Shown here piece after piece: positions 35,153 through 44,175 of a stretch of 64,000 nucleotides of DNA. Every line of letters starts with the position of its first letter. Within the stretch, counting starts at the first letter, position 1. The notes beneath the pieces were generated by a model. It saw only the letters and a program-made list of their open reading frames with translations, was not told the origin of the DNA and searched no databases. Source of the stretch: Vulcanimicrobiota bacterium (GTDB lineage: Bacteria > Vulcanimicrobiota > JAJTBE01); the NCBI GenBank assembly GCA_021107945.1, contig JAIORV010000110.1, forward strand, positions 1 to 64,000. The letters are read 5' to 3'. Position numbers and translations under genes: made by a program.

Positions 35153-35389
35153 ATGCCCTTATATGAATATTATTGTGATGCCTGCGGAAATAACTTTGAC
35201 AAAATATGCAAAGCGGGCACAATAGATAAGGATATAGCATGCCCCAAATGTGGCAAGCATGAAAACAGGAGGAAATTATCGGTTTTCTCGTTCGGTACAA
35301 GAAATTCATCAGGAGATTTAAAGCTATCCCCGGCGTCCAAAGGAAATTGCGCATCTTGCAGTTCTTCAAACTGTTCAAGCTGTGGTTAA
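35153..35389 (+). CDS. FmdB-family zinc ribbon protein (short)
   Basis: The 78-residue protein begins MPLYEYYCDACGNNFDKICKA and has a second pair CPKCG, followed by KLSVFSFGTR. Two CxxC pairs make one zinc site. The C-terminus ends in a Ser/Cys-rich stretch (NCASCSSSNCSSCG) as in other small FmdB-type regulators. ATG 35153 is chosen over an in-frame ATT/ATA-rich upstream start. It is followed 35 bp later by a paralogue. Confidence 0.88.
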   Translation: MPLYEYYCDACGNNFDKICKAGTIDKDIACPKCGKHENRRKLSVFSFGTRNSSGDLKLSPASKGNCASCSSSNCSSCG

Positions 35390-35424
35390 TTACTTATCAA
35401 TATCAAAAACAGGAGTAAAATTTA

Positions 35425-35619
35425 ATGCCGATTTATGAATATGAATGTCGTAAATGTGGAAACAGGTTTGACAAGATATGTATATCAGACACAAAAGACG
35501 AAGAGATAGACTGTCCCAATTGCAAGGGCAATAACTGTAAAAGGAAAATATCGCTTTTCTCAAGCAAATCGAGCGCGCCCGGTTCCTCAACTTCAGGAAT
35601 TGGCCAGGGCTTTACCTGA
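35425..35619 (+). CDS. FmdB-family zinc ribbon protein (short, paralogue)
   Basis: The 64-residue protein begins MPIYEYECRKCGNRFDKICISD, with CPNCKG as second pair, and is clearly a paralogue of its upstream neighbour: both share the EYxCxxCGNxFDKIC pattern. Unlike it, the tail is short and has no Cys. AGGAG lies ahead of the ATG. A good terminator follows 15 bp after the stop, so the two genes probably make one short transcript. Confidence 0.88.
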   Translation: MPIYEYECRKCGNRFDKICISDTKDEEIDCPNCKGNNCKRKISLFSSKSSAPGSSTSGIGQGFT

Positions 35620-35633
35620 GCAGGTTCTTCATG

Positions 35634-35662
35634 CGGCTAGTTTAGCCGACTTATTTTTTTTT
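35634..35662 (+). terminator. Intrinsic terminator after the FmdB pair
   Basis: CGGCTA (35634-35639), loop GTT, TAGCCG (35643-35648), then ACTTA and nine T residues. A standard rho-independent terminator on the plus strand. Confidence 0.85.
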
Positions 35663-35832
35663 AAATCCTACCACCATATCATGTATAGAAGGACGTAACT
35701 ATCTTGACAATTACTATTGTTGGTCATTAATGTTCACAAACAATCCCCGGGGACATTATTTTATTTTTGAAGGTTTTTATTGTTTTAGAAAGAATTTTTC
35801 ATGGAAGTATAATTTTATCGGAGGTGTGTATT

Positions 35833-36075
35833 TTGGTTATATCAGGAGTTTATAACTGCCCGGCATGTGGGGAGCCCCGAGATTTTGGAGATTCCTTTGA
35901 GTTACCGCCCGCTCCTTTTAAGATTCCATGTGAAAAATGCGGTGCCGCGATAATCGAGTCCGTTCCCGAAGATTTGATGGACGAATGGGCAAAAGATATA
36001 GATGAATCCCTCACCGACGAGGAGAGAGCGGTCATCAAAGGCGACATTCCACCGCCAAAAGACTGGCTTGAATAA
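35833..36075 (+). CDS. Small zinc-ribbon protein
   Basis: The 80-residue protein begins (TTG) VISGVYNCPACGEPRDF and has a second pair CEKCGA, so it should bind one zinc, but its sequence is unlike FmdB. The C-terminal half is acidic (EDLMDEWAKDIDESLTDEE) and likely helical. GGAGGTG (35820-35826) is six bases before the TTG, which decides the start; the frame opens upstream to 35767. Function unknown. It is the third zinc-ribbon gene in about 1 kb. Confidence 0.7.
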   Translation: MVISGVYNCPACGEPRDFGDSFELPPAPFKIPCEKCGAAIIESVPEDLMDEWAKDIDESLTDEERAVIKGDIPPPKDWLE

Positions 36076-36091
36076 CAGGCGTTATAAGGGG

Positions 36092-36272
36092 TTTAAGACA
36101 GCACCACAATTTATTGTGGTGAATTGAGTGTAAACCCCACCACTACAGCGTTCTAACCACTTCAGTGGTTTATATCATCAATAAACCGTTGAAACGGTTA
36201 AATTGAGGTGGGAGGTAAATTACATAGGCTTCTAACCACCCGATTAAAATGCGGGTGTTGTCTTAAAAACTC
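36092..36272. repeat. Modular palindromic element with terminal repeats (type C, copy 1)
   Basis: The ends are inverted copies: TTTAAGACAGCACC at the left, GGTGTTGTCTTAAA at the right. Inside are four hairpins: CACCACAATTTATTGTGGTG (36102-36121), AACCACTTCAGTGGTT (36155-36170), AACCGTTGAAACGGTT (36184-36199) and CACCCGATTAAAATGCGGGT (36237-36256). A relative with the same end motifs is at 53012-53393. It lies in a 685 bp spacer without genes. Confidence 0.85.
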
Positions 36273-36441
36273 GATAAGTTTATGAATATTATGAAATATG
36301 GCTATAAGGCTATTAAAGAATATTTCTCAATCGCATTTTTGATAAATTGAGTGATTTAATTAAAAGATATCAGGTGTGCGAAATCTAAGAAGTAAATATA
36401 TAAAACAGGACTAACGCTTTTTCAAGAAAGAAATGCATGAA

Positions 36442-36687
36442 ACTGTCATTCCTTCACTTCGTTCGAGGACAGGCTCTGAGCGGAATACGATCTTTACCTT
36501 TCCTCAATAAACCTTGGCAAGAGCGGGTTTTACATTCCTCCGATGTTTTTCACAGCGAAGGATCTCCATCAGGCAAATATTCATGAGATTCTTCGCTGTG
36601 ATAATCTCCGTACACAAGAAAATTTGGCCTTTGAGAAAGTCGTCGGACTAAAGCAACTCATTCTTAGTCCGCTCAGAATGACAGCTT
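36442..36687. repeat. GTCATTC-type interspersed repeat with internal hairpin
   Basis: Ends read ACTGTCATTCC... and ...CAGAATGACAGCTT in inverted orientation. An internal hairpin pairs CACAGCGAAGGATCTC (36551-36566) with GAGATTCTTCGCTGTG (36585-36600). The remainder up to 36760 is AT-rich with no recognisable gene. Confidence 0.7.
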
Positions 36688-36760
36688 GACTAACACCTTG
36701 AATGATAAAAAGTCTCGGGGCTTGTATAAATGCAACAATTTAATATAGATAGAATACTCC

Positions 36761-38596
36761 TCAGGCGGCCTTCCTCTTCTTGTTAAACAAATATGACACA
36801 AGATAGGCAATCATTACAAGCACCATTATAAATACAACAATTTGCTGCTTGTTTGCGCGTGTCATTTTATCTGGGAGATCGTGGAATTTCGTGAGGAATA
36901 ATGCCGTCGCCGCGCCTGCTATCCACAGGGAGGAGTTGGCTGCACGGTAAATTCCCATATCATTTTTCTGTGAAAAGAATGCGAAAACTCCGATTAGCGA
37001 TGTTATAGACATGCCGACAATAAAGGCTCCCAGTCCGTCTAACTTGAACAGGAGCCCCACTGCGGCAATTGATATCGCAAGAATTACAATCGCCGAGAAG
37101 TATCTCAAGATTCCTTTTGACAACCCGTCATACTTATCCTTGAAGAAAATATTGGGTCCCGCCAGGTTAAATCCCTCGAATACAAGAGGCAAAAGGACTC
37201 CGAGCAAAAGAGCGATCATGACATCGCCAAATGAAATATCTATGCCAAGGGTTAACAGATTAGTTGATTGCATGAGTATCCTGAAAAGCCCGATTATAAT
37301 TGTAACAAGACCTGCCAGGCATATCCCCCGGTTGAAGAGCTTTGCCCAGGTCATCACGCTGTCAACATCGGCGTCATGAACCCCCGGGTTGTTTTTGGCT
37401 TCAGTTTTCTCCTGTTCGTCCTCATCTTTGTTGCCTTCTTTTATCTCTTCAGTTTCTCCCTGTAGCAGAGTATCCTTTTTATCGGGTTGAAAAGGCTCGC
37501 CCTCTTGAGAAGCTACCGGTTTGATGATCGCCTCCAGCCTCTCCTTGCTGATGATGCGGGTCTCAAAGCTTCTATGGGGTACTATGATGGCTGCAATGGA
37601 AAGAAGACCTACCGAGTAGAGTGTCATTCCAAAACCCAGTGCCCATTTATATGAAAACCACAAACCACCGATAAGCAACAAGGCCGCCAGCGCTCCTGTT
37701 GAAAGATCAACTCCCTTCACCGAGGAAGAAGAGTTGTGCAGAAGGATGATGAATAGCGCCGATGTAACAGCTCCGCAAATAATCGGGTAGCTATAGTCAA
37801 CTTTCACATTGAACTTATTAATTATAAAAACAACAACTCCCAGGAAGAGAATAAGAAAAATTGCCGACTGAGCCGGTATGATATTCATGGTTTTGATGTT
37901 TTTCTTGTAAGAGCAAGGAGCACAGCATATGAGGGTAATGATATAGACAGCCATAAGGAGCAGAAGAGGGACATAAACTTTTGAGAGATGGGTAGTGAAA
38001 TGATAACCTGCCATGATTGTGCTTATCAAGACCGCCATCACGATGTACATCACGGATTCAACCTTTGTTGCAACCGACAGGTATCTGGAGAATTGAACCT
38101 GATTTGCCGCTATTCTCAAAAGGTAAAGTCCCAGTGCGGCGCCGATAATAAAGGCAACCCAAAGGTTAACCGCTCGAATTCCATAAAAAACCGTTACAAA
38201 ACCTGCATAAAGAAGACTCAAGCCTATTCCGCCCATGGGAAGAGATGAGAACAGGAAAAGGGAGCCTTCAGCTTTTTCTTTCAATTTTCTCAATCCCAGC
38301 GAGTCCATGGAGGCAAGAAAAACAGGTATGAAAAATCCCATAACGCCGGAAGCGAGAATCCCACGGATTCCTTTCTTTCCCGGCATAAATCCTATAATAA
38401 TAGTCATAATGACCGCAAGTGCAATAAACACTATCCAGCAAAACAAGAGAAATTGTTTCTGACTGGCGTTTTCTCTTGTTGTATCAGGCGGTGTTTCGCC
38501 TTTTCCCCGGATACTCAGGATCATGATTATTAGTCCGATAATAGCAGATCCTATCCCACCATACCATAACAACATATTAATAAGATTATGATCCAT
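36761..38596 (-). CDS. Large polytopic membrane protein of unknown function
   Basis: The 611-residue protein contains about fourteen to sixteen hydrophobic segments in two blocks (residues ~1-345 and ~410-610) separated by a charged, Glu/Lys-rich cytoplasmic loop (~350-405). Short Gly-rich motifs recur (GFFIPVFLASM, GAALGLYLLRI, GMSITSLIGVFAFF). I recognise no family. It could be a transporter or a polymer-related membrane protein; the duplicated-block arrangement is only suggestive. AGGAAGA precedes the ATG. It lies downstream of the DeoC fusion with 100 bp between. Confidence 0.6.
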   Translation of the reverse strand: MDHNLINMLLWYGGIGSAIIGLIIMILSIRGKGETPPDTTRENASQKQFLLFCWIVFIALAVIMTIIIGFMPGKKGIRGILASGVMGFFIPVFLASMDSLGLRKLKEKAEGSLFLFSSLPMGGIGLSLLYAGFVTVFYGIRAVNLWVAFIIGAALGLYLLRIAANQVQFSRYLSVATKVESVMYIVMAVLISTIMAGYHFTTHLSKVYVPLLLLMAVYIITLICCAPCSYKKNIKTMNIIPAQSAIFLILFLGVVVFIINKFNVKVDYSYPIICGAVTSALFIILLHNSSSSVKGVDLSTGALAALLLIGGLWFSYKWALGFGMTLYSVGLLSIAAIIVPHRSFETRIISKERLEAIIKPVASQEGEPFQPDKKDTLLQGETEEIKEGNKDEDEQEKTEAKNNPGVHDADVDSVMTWAKLFNRGICLAGLVTIIIGLFRILMQSTNLLTLGIDISFGDVMIALLLGVLLPLVFEGFNLAGPNIFFKDKYDGLSKGILRYFSAIVILAISIAAVGLLFKLDGLGAFIVGMSITSLIGVFAFFSQKNDMGIYRAANSSLWIAGAATALFLTKFHDLPDKMTRANKQQIVVFIMVLVMIAYLVSYLFNKKRKAA

Positions 38597-38698
38597 TCTT
38601 CCTTACCTCTACATTAAAATTATTGACTCACTGTCTTTGTTTTAAAATTCGCCAACCTGTTATTGTGTCCTTCTAATGTAAATTATGATTGTCCGGGT

Positions 38699-40132
38699 TT
38701 AATACCCTGTCCCCGCTTTCGCTTTATCGCCTTTGACTATCGCTACGCTTGCGGATGCACCAATCCTTGTAGCACCGGCTTTTATCATCTCCTGCGCCTT
38801 TTCAAAATCACGAATTCCGCCGGAAGCTTTTACGCCTATATATTTGCCCACGGTTTGCCTCATTAAAGCTACATCATGCGCAGTTGCCCCACCGGGACCG
38901 AATCCCGTGGAAGTTTTGACAAAATCGACTCCAGCTTGCTTTGCCAGTTGACAAGCTTTTATCTTCTCTTCATCAGTCAAAAGGGCGGCTTCGATGATCA
39001 CTTTCACAATCTTGCCGCTGGCGGCATTTACAACCGCTTCTATGTCTCTTCTGACAAGGTCATAATCTCCCACCTTCAAGGCGCCCACATTAATAACCAT
39101 ATCTATCTCGTCCGCTCCGTCGGCTATTGCATCCCTTGTCTCCATCGACTTGACCATTGAAGTGGTGGCGCCCAGAGGGAATCCTATGACGGTGCAGGTT
39201 TTTACGGGAGAGCCTTTCAGGCATTCCGATACCAGCGCCACATATCCGGGATTTATGCAGCATGAAGCGAATCCGTATTTTTTTGCCTCTTCACATAACT
39301 TGATTATCTGATCCCTTGTAGTGTCGGCTTTCAACATGGTGTGGTCTATCATCTTTGCAACTTCCCTGTTGATAGATTGCACGCCGAGAGAAGCTGATAC
39401 CCTGTCGGCTCCCTGATTCATAACGGTCTGGACCTTATCGTCGATGAATTGTGAGCACAGACCGCATCCGGCGCAATCACCGTTTGTCATCAATGAACAA
39501 TTCTGCGGTGTAGGCTCGGGTTGTGATTTCGCTGAAATTGATAATGATGGGGACGCCGACGACGGTATGCCGTCTCCACTGATTGCCGTGACCCCAAAAC
39601 CCTCTATCTCGCAAAGGAACCCGTTAACCTTGTCCCTGAGCTTCCCGGAAAGGCTGGCCAGGGTGTTCAATCCCCACACCTGCTTCCCGGCCTCAAGAGC
39701 GGAAATGACGGATTCTATATCGAACCTGTCGCAAACAAGGTTTGCAAGTCTTGATATGGTAGCTATGTCCGGTAAAAGAATGACCATAGTGCTTGCGGCC
39801 CTTGCAACAACGGAGCAATCGTTAGTGGAGCTGCATCTGACAACCTTTATGCCGTCGGTTGTAATTGGCGGAATTCCCGGAGCGACCGCCACGGTTACAT
39901 CGAAATTTTTCTTTCTCAGGAATGATACAGCAGACCTTATTACAGCGGGATCTATAGTTGAAGATCCACACAACAGAACAGCCGTGTCTCCCGCCGGCGG
40001 GGAAACTGTAGGCGAGGATGACGCCGCAGTTGATTTATATGACGGTGAGCTGAACCCGCTTGACGACCCTTTTTCTTTGAGCGAATCCATTACTTCACGT
40101 GTTATTTTCTCTACAAGATTTTCCAGATCCAC
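38699..40132 (-). CDS. deoC: Deoxyribose-phosphate aldolase fused to a flavoprotein-like domain, with a microcompartment-targeting-like tail
   Basis: The 477-residue protein has three modules. Residues 1-22 form an amphipathic helix ([16 protein letters not shown]) and a Ser/Pro-rich linker follows, the pattern of encapsulation peptides that bring enzymes into bacterial microcompartments. Residues ~48-200 resemble a flavoprotein-like Rossmann domain. After a Cys motif (CAGCGLC, ~222-228), residues ~255-477 are Deo[13 protein letters not shown], the Schiff-base Lys in VKTSTGFG and [10 protein letters not shown]. DeoC splits deoxyribose-5-phosphate to acetaldehyde and glyceraldehyde-3-phosphate; acetaldehyde is a reason to sequester it. 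No shell-protein gene is in the window. GTG start with GGGGTGA upstream. Confidence 0.85.
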   Translation of the reverse strand: MDLENLVEKITREVMDSLKEKGSSSGFSSPSYKSTAASSSPTVSPPAGDTAVLLCGSSTIDPAVIRSAVSFLRKKNFDVTVAVAPGIPPITTDGIKVVRCSSTNDCSVVARAASTMVILLPDIATISRLANLVCDRFDIESVISALEAGKQVWGLNTLASLSGKLRDKVNGFLCEIEGFGVTAISGDGIPSSASPSLSISAKSQPEPTPQNCSLMTNGDCAGCGLCSQFIDDKVQTVMNQGADRVSASLGVQSINREVAKMIDHTMLKADTTRDQIIKLCEEAKKYGFASCCINPGYVALVSECLKGSPVKTCTVIGFPLGATTSMVKSMETRDAIADGADEIDMVINVGALKVGDYDLVRRDIEAVVNAASGKIVKVIIEAALLTDEEKIKACQLAKQAGVDFVKTSTGFGPGGATAHDVALMRQTVGKYIGVKASGGIRDFEKAQEMIKAGATRIGASASVAIVKGDKAKAGTGY

Positions 40133-40544
40133 AAAATCACCCCATCTTTGAAATTAAGCTTTATAAACATAATAATTAAACATTATCAACCAGCCGGAGG
40201 CTACCTCCGGCTAATTATGTGTTAACTTCGTGTCATGGCAAAATTTTCCCTTTATAGTTCATTGAAATACCCCGTAAAATTCATTGACAATATATTCAAT
40301 CAGCTTCATCAATATATAAAAAATTCAAAAATAAACTCTATACGGTGTTTTTCTTGCTGACTTTCTTTCAGGAAAGTAAAAATAGTTTTCTTATCAAGGA
40401 TTATTTATCGGACAAAGTCGGATGGATTACTCTTGGTGTAACCTCCGTTTTGCAGGTCAAATATGTCTGACAAATTAACTTGTCAGACATGTCAGCAATA
40501 TTATGACTAACAAAAATATTTGTCAGTCATAAATGATATACAAA
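40133..40544. other. Spacer between deoC fusion and fic
   Basis: No gene is seen. It has a GC-rich hairpin, AGCCGGAGG/CCTCCGGCT (40192-40212, CTA loop), and two strong inverted repeats near its right end just after the fic stop: ATGTCTGACAA (40463-40473) with TTGTCAGACAT (40480-40490), and TATGACTAACAAA (40502-40514) with TTTGTCAGTCATA (40519-40531, one mismatch). The two repeats share the TGACAAA word. They may be terminators for fic or binding sites. Confidence 0.7.
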
Positions 40545-41636
40545 TTAATCCTCAGCAATTTCTATTAATTTTGGAAAGACCATTAAAGCAGGGCTTCTTC
40601 CCTTTGCTTCTCTTATTTTTTTAATAATTTTTTCTTCTTTTAATGCTTTCAGAATTCGAGAAGTTGTTCTTTGTGGGATTTTAGAAATATTTAAAAACTC
40701 TGTAGTGCTAAATACCGGCTTAAAAAATAAAGTGTCAATAGCCTGAATTGCATGTTTTGATTGAATAATATTAGATATCTTCTTTTTCATTAATTCATAC
40801 AATCCCAATATCTCTTTAGCCTTTTTGCTATTATCAATTGCCTGCTTGAAAATAGCAGTTAGAAAAAATTCTATCCAGCTTTCCCAGTCTCTTTTATTTG
40901 TAATATTGTATAATCTCTCACTGTATTCATCTCGATTTTCTTCCAGATATTTACTTATATAAAACATTGGTGAATTGATCATTTTTTTCTCATACAAAAA
41001 TAATGGGATGAGAGTTCTTCCAATCCTTCCATTTCCATCAAGAAAGGGATGAAGTATTTTAAATTGCCCATGTATTATAGCCAACTGAACTAATCTATCC
41101 TGTTCATCATAATGAATATATTTTTCGAGATTGCCCAATCCATCTTTTAAGTGGGCATAATCTGGAGGAACAAACCTTGCTTCTTCTATTGTGGTTCCCG
41201 GTTTTCCAATCCAGTTTTGCAGTCTCCTGAATTCACCCCTTCTTTTGTTTTTCCCCCTGACACTGTCCAATAAAATCGAGTGAATCTCAAGTAACATATT
41301 TAAGGTGACAGGTTTTTTCTCAAGCCATTTTATTGCATGCCACATTGCTCGCCTGTAATTAATAATTTCTCTTATATCATTGTATTTTTTATGTTTTTCA
41401 TCAGGAGAAGCTTCAAATTCAAGAACTTCCCCAAGTGTTGCCTGCGTACCTTCAATACGGGAAGATAAGACAGCTTCTTGTAGAGTCAACGGAGAAAGTA
41501 AAACGACAGGATTGATAATTCCCTGTAGTATTCCATCATATCTGGCAAGTTCGGCATTTGAACTACCAATTAATCTGATAAAACGACTCCAGTTTATTTC
41601 TTTCAAGGGTAATATATCAGGAATCCAAGGTTTCAA
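40545..41636 (-). CDS. Fic-family protein adenylyltransferase
   Basis: The 363-residue protein has the Fic core motif HPFLDGNGRIGR near residue 195 and, near the N-terminus, SSRIEG (residues ~56-61), the class II inhibitory S/TxxxEG helix. The last ~75 residues form a winged helix (STTEFLNISKIPQRTTSRILKALKEEK). Fic enzymes AMPylate protein hydroxyls; many members of this large chromosomal class are self-restrained by the inhibitory Glu. TTG start has AGGAGGT eight bases upstream. Base composition is more AT-rich than its neighbours, suggesting transfer. It stands alone between repeats. Confidence 0.93.
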   Translation of the reverse strand: MKPWIPDILPLKEINWSRFIRLIGSSNAELARYDGILQGIINPVVLLSPLTLQEAVLSSRIEGTQATLGEVLEFEASPDEKHKKYNDIREIINYRRAMWHAIKWLEKKPVTLNMLLEIHSILLDSVRGKNKRRGEFRRLQNWIGKPGTTIEEARFVPPDYAHLKDGLGNLEKYIHYDEQDRLVQLAIIHGQFKILHPFLDGNGRIGRTLIPLFLYEKKMINSPMFYISKYLEENRDEYSERLYNITNKRDWESWIEFFLTAIFKQAIDNSKKAKEILGLYELMKKKISNIIQSKHAIQAIDTLFFKPVFSTTEFLNISKIPQRTTSRILKALKEEKIIKKIREAKGRSPALMVFPKLIEIAED

Positions 41637-41830
41637 ATCTATTTACCTCCTCACGTATATCTATTTTCCCGTTACCACGTTTGTAATCAGAGCAATACGA
41701 TATTCTTTAAAAAGATTGATTTGGGATTGGGTTTTGGAGATTATATTATCATAGTACTTCCGCATAAGTCATTCCTAAACCTGTTTCGGAATCTAATAAT
41801 GACATTGTTAGATTAGCAGATCTTAAAATC

Positions 41831-41917
41831 ATCCTGAGATACCCTCTCTCCATTCTCACAAAGAGAAAGTCTATTATCAGGGAACATATGACCGATAATA
41901 TACTCTTGTGGTTGAAA
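41831..41917 (-). pseudogene. Degenerate fragment related to the 43823-44158 membrane protein gene
   Basis: The bases CTCTCCATTCTCAC, AAAGAGAAAGTCTATT, TCAGGGAACATAT, ACCGATA and ATACTC line up in order with the 43855-43970 stretch of the small membrane protein gene, with about 45 bases missing between the first two blocks. It appears to be a decayed partial copy of that gene. The rest of the 41637-41977 spacer has nothing I can name. Confidence 0.6.
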
Positions 41918-41977
41918 ATTAATAACGGGAGGACTTTGCCTCCCGTTATCGGTTATTATATAAAAACAAAAACATGT

Positions 41978-43615
41978 TTATCTATAGAATTGCAGGGGAG
42001 ATGCTCCCCACATTCCACCATGACCTCCATTGTATCTGGTTTGCGCCGTATTCCCTGTTCTCTGGGCATTCCCTCCGGTTTTTATTCCCGCTTTCATAAG
42101 AACATTCTCAACAAGCTTTCGTATCTGGGGTGGTAAAGGCATATTACCCTTTCCTGCCATCTGGTACCATTGTGCAAGAGACTTGACCGCAGGACCGTTA
42201 TTAACTCCCTGTTCAATCTCCTGCAAGGCGGTCAGGCACATCATCATGACCTGTTGACCCATCGCTCCCATACCCATCATCATTTGTTCGTATCCGGGTA
42301 TTCCACTTGCATTATATGGGTTGGATGTATCGGACATATTTTGTGTATTACTTGTTCCGCTTACATCCCCGGCAGGCTGTTGGCTAACTCCTCCCGTTGA
42401 ATCAGGTGCTGTGGGAGTACTGGGAGTACTGGGAGTATAAGGAGTATAGGGAGGAGTTGCGACAGGTGCATTTCCTTCGGCGGGTGGGACATTTGTAGGT
42501 GGGACATTTGCGGGTGGATTGGTATCTCCCACAGGAGCTGGAGGAACATCCACAGGCTGTGCAGGAGGTGTGCCGTCAAAGGCATGTTGAGCACCTACAG
42601 GAGGTAGGTTGGCACTGTCGATTAATGTATATGAGAACCTGGAATTTGGAGCATCCGAGATAATCTGTTTGAATTTATCATATTCACTGCCATGTATTAC
42701 CTGACACCCGGCAGAAGCCTGACCCACATTTGTGCCGTTCCCGCCCGGATGGAATTGAATACCCCAACTTGAACCGACGGTTACCCCATCTCCTATTCCA
42801 TCGCCGTTTATGTCGGCTCCAAGTCTTTCATTGTTCTGGATAACACCGTCACTGTTTGAATCAGCGTGAATGCGGATATCGCCGGCTTGTCGCAGTCCCA
42901 GATCGCTGCCCGGAACACCGCCCTTGACCCAGTTATCTCTATAAAAACCATCGGCAATATGTGAGATTCCTTTCCATTCACCGTTTTCACGGTATCCGAA
43001 TCCTCTGTTTTGTGCCGTGGATGGATTCCATACACCTCCATCAACGGAAGCGTTGAATGAATCTATCCGGGGCTCACCATTTACCATTCGAGCCGCATAA
43101 ATAGTGTCATTATAAGCATCGCCTTCCCGGCCTCCCGGTTGACCGTCTTCCCAGCTTCTTATACCAACTAGATTGACTTCGCCTTCTCCCGTTTTCCAGG
43201 CCGATTCATCACCATCGGCTTGTTGGACAACGACATCCTGCAGGTAGTCATATTGTTCCTGAGTGGTCATTTTATTGAAATCGGGAGGACTCGCCCCATT
43301 CACTTCATTCCCGGCATCAACGTTGTTGTTAATTCTTTCTTCCTCTTCCATAATTCTTGAAGCTCTGCGGGACAGCCGTACTCCGTCACGATCTCTGCGG
43401 GCGACAGCTTGAGTATTTGAAGCCTGGGTACCGCTTCCGGATGATGAAGAACTAGCCGAACTTGATGTATTGGTAGAACTGCTTGAACTTGAAGTATTAC
43501 TTGTACCGGACTTTTCTTTTTTCCGGGCGAAACGTCTTAAACTTGACCCACGCAACTTGATTTTTGCCTTTGCTGAAACCTTCTTTGACGTTGTATCGCC
43601 AACTCTTTCAATCAT
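41978..43615 (-). CDS. SAGCQV-motif (YkuD-like Cys/His) surface-type protein with EF-hand-like loops
   Basis: The 545-residue protein has a Ser/Thr-rich N-terminal stretch (~50-95), a globular domain (~150-330) and a Pro-rich linker (~345-430) before a Gln/Met-rich C-terminal helical part. The globular domain ends WGIQFHPGG...GQASAGCQVI: an upstream His and a SAGC Cys in the spacing of L,D-transpeptidase-like or phage cell-wall proteins. It also contains Ca-binding-like loops DSNSDGVIQNNE and DINGDGIGD. There is no signal peptide in the chosen reading. ATG 43615 has GGAGGGG eight bases upstream; the frame opens to 43666. It may act on peptidoglycan; unproven. Confidence 0.68.
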   Translation of the reverse strand: MIERVGDTTSKKVSAKAKIKLRGSSLRRFARKKEKSGTSNTSSSSSSTNTSSSASSSSSGSGTQASNTQAVARRDRDGVRLSRRASRIMEEEERINNNVDAGNEVNGASPPDFNKMTTQEQYDYLQDVVVQQADGDESAWKTGEGEVNLVGIRSWEDGQPGGREGDAYNDTIYAARMVNGEPRIDSFNASVDGGVWNPSTAQNRGFGYRENGEWKGISHIADGFYRDNWVKGGVPGSDLGLRQAGDIRIHADSNSDGVIQNNERLGADINGDGIGDGVTVGSSWGIQFHPGGNGTNVGQASAGCQVIHGSEYDKFKQIISDAPNSRFSYTLIDSANLPPVGAQHAFDGTPPAQPVDVPPAPVGDTNPPANVPPTNVPPAEGNAPVATPPYTPYTPSTPSTPTAPDSTGGVSQQPAGDVSGTSNTQNMSDTSNPYNASGIPGYEQMMMGMGAMGQQVMMMCLTALQEIEQGVNNGPAVKSLAQWYQMAGKGNMPLPPQIRKLVENVLMKAGIKTGGNAQRTGNTAQTRYNGGHGGMWGASPLQFYR

Positions 43616-43822
43616 GTAAATACCCCCTCCGGGAAAATCAAAAAAGAACGTACCTATAGCTTTCACTCATGTTATCACGCTTATAAAGAAAAAGTAAAGG
43701 GTGTGTATTCTGTTTTTCAGGATAATTGATTCAGGATGACCAATTCGAGATGTTCTATCCCAAAAATGCTTAACTCTTGTGAAATTTTTAAAGCGGAATT
43801 AAAACCATGTAAACATTGGATT

Positions 43823-44158
43823 TCATTTATCAGCCTTTAATTCATCAATCATCCTGATATACTTTCTCTCCATCTTCACCGCAAGCCAAACGTATATTAT
43901 TAAGATTCCCATTGTTATAAAGAGAAAGTCTATTGTCAGGGGACATATTACCGATAGAATACTCATCGAGGTGGGATCAAGTTTGTTTGTGTTCAGTAGA
44001 TCAACGACATGATATGGGTTCGCAAGCTTCGGAGTTCTAAGAAACAGGTAAAGGAAAACGGAAATAAGCATAAGGGGCAGTGTGATTCCGATAATAGGCC
44101 AGTATTTGTTTATTTTCTTTCTCTTTTCAATGAATTTTAAGTCATCATCACTTAACAT
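43823..44158 (-). CDS. Small two-helix membrane protein
   Basis: The 111-residue protein has a charged N-terminus, a membrane helix near residues 20-40 (WPIIGITLPLMLISVFLYLF), a short loop and a second helix at ~75-95 (IDFLFITMGILIIYVWL), and a basic tail. No family recognised. AGGG lies six bases before the ATG at 44158; a GTG at 44170 is the alternative. A decayed fragment of a similar sequence sits at 41831-41917. It starts 18 bp after the upstream gene ends. Confidence 0.6.
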   Translation of the reverse strand: MLSDDDLKFIEKRKKINKYWPIIGITLPLMLISVFLYLFLRTPKLANPYHVVDLLNTNKLDPTSMSILSVICPLTIDFLFITMGILIIYVWLAVKMERKYIRMIDELKADK

Positions 44159-44175
44159 TTTATCCCTCACTTGGA

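Noticed and set aside
34962-35378. 138-codon minus-strand frame
   Set aside because: Overlaps the FmdB zinc-ribbon gene in antisense and resembles no protein family.
36076-36760. Missed gene in a 685 bp spacer
   Set aside because: All frames are broken and the sequence is made up of palindromic repeats and AT-rich filler.
38699-40132. A bacterial microcompartment operon around deoC
   Set aside because: No shell-protein or signature-enzyme gene lies within the window, so only the targeting-like peptide is reported.
39444-40151. 235-codon plus-strand frame
   Set aside because: Fully antisense to the DeoC fusion, whose aldolase motifs are intact.
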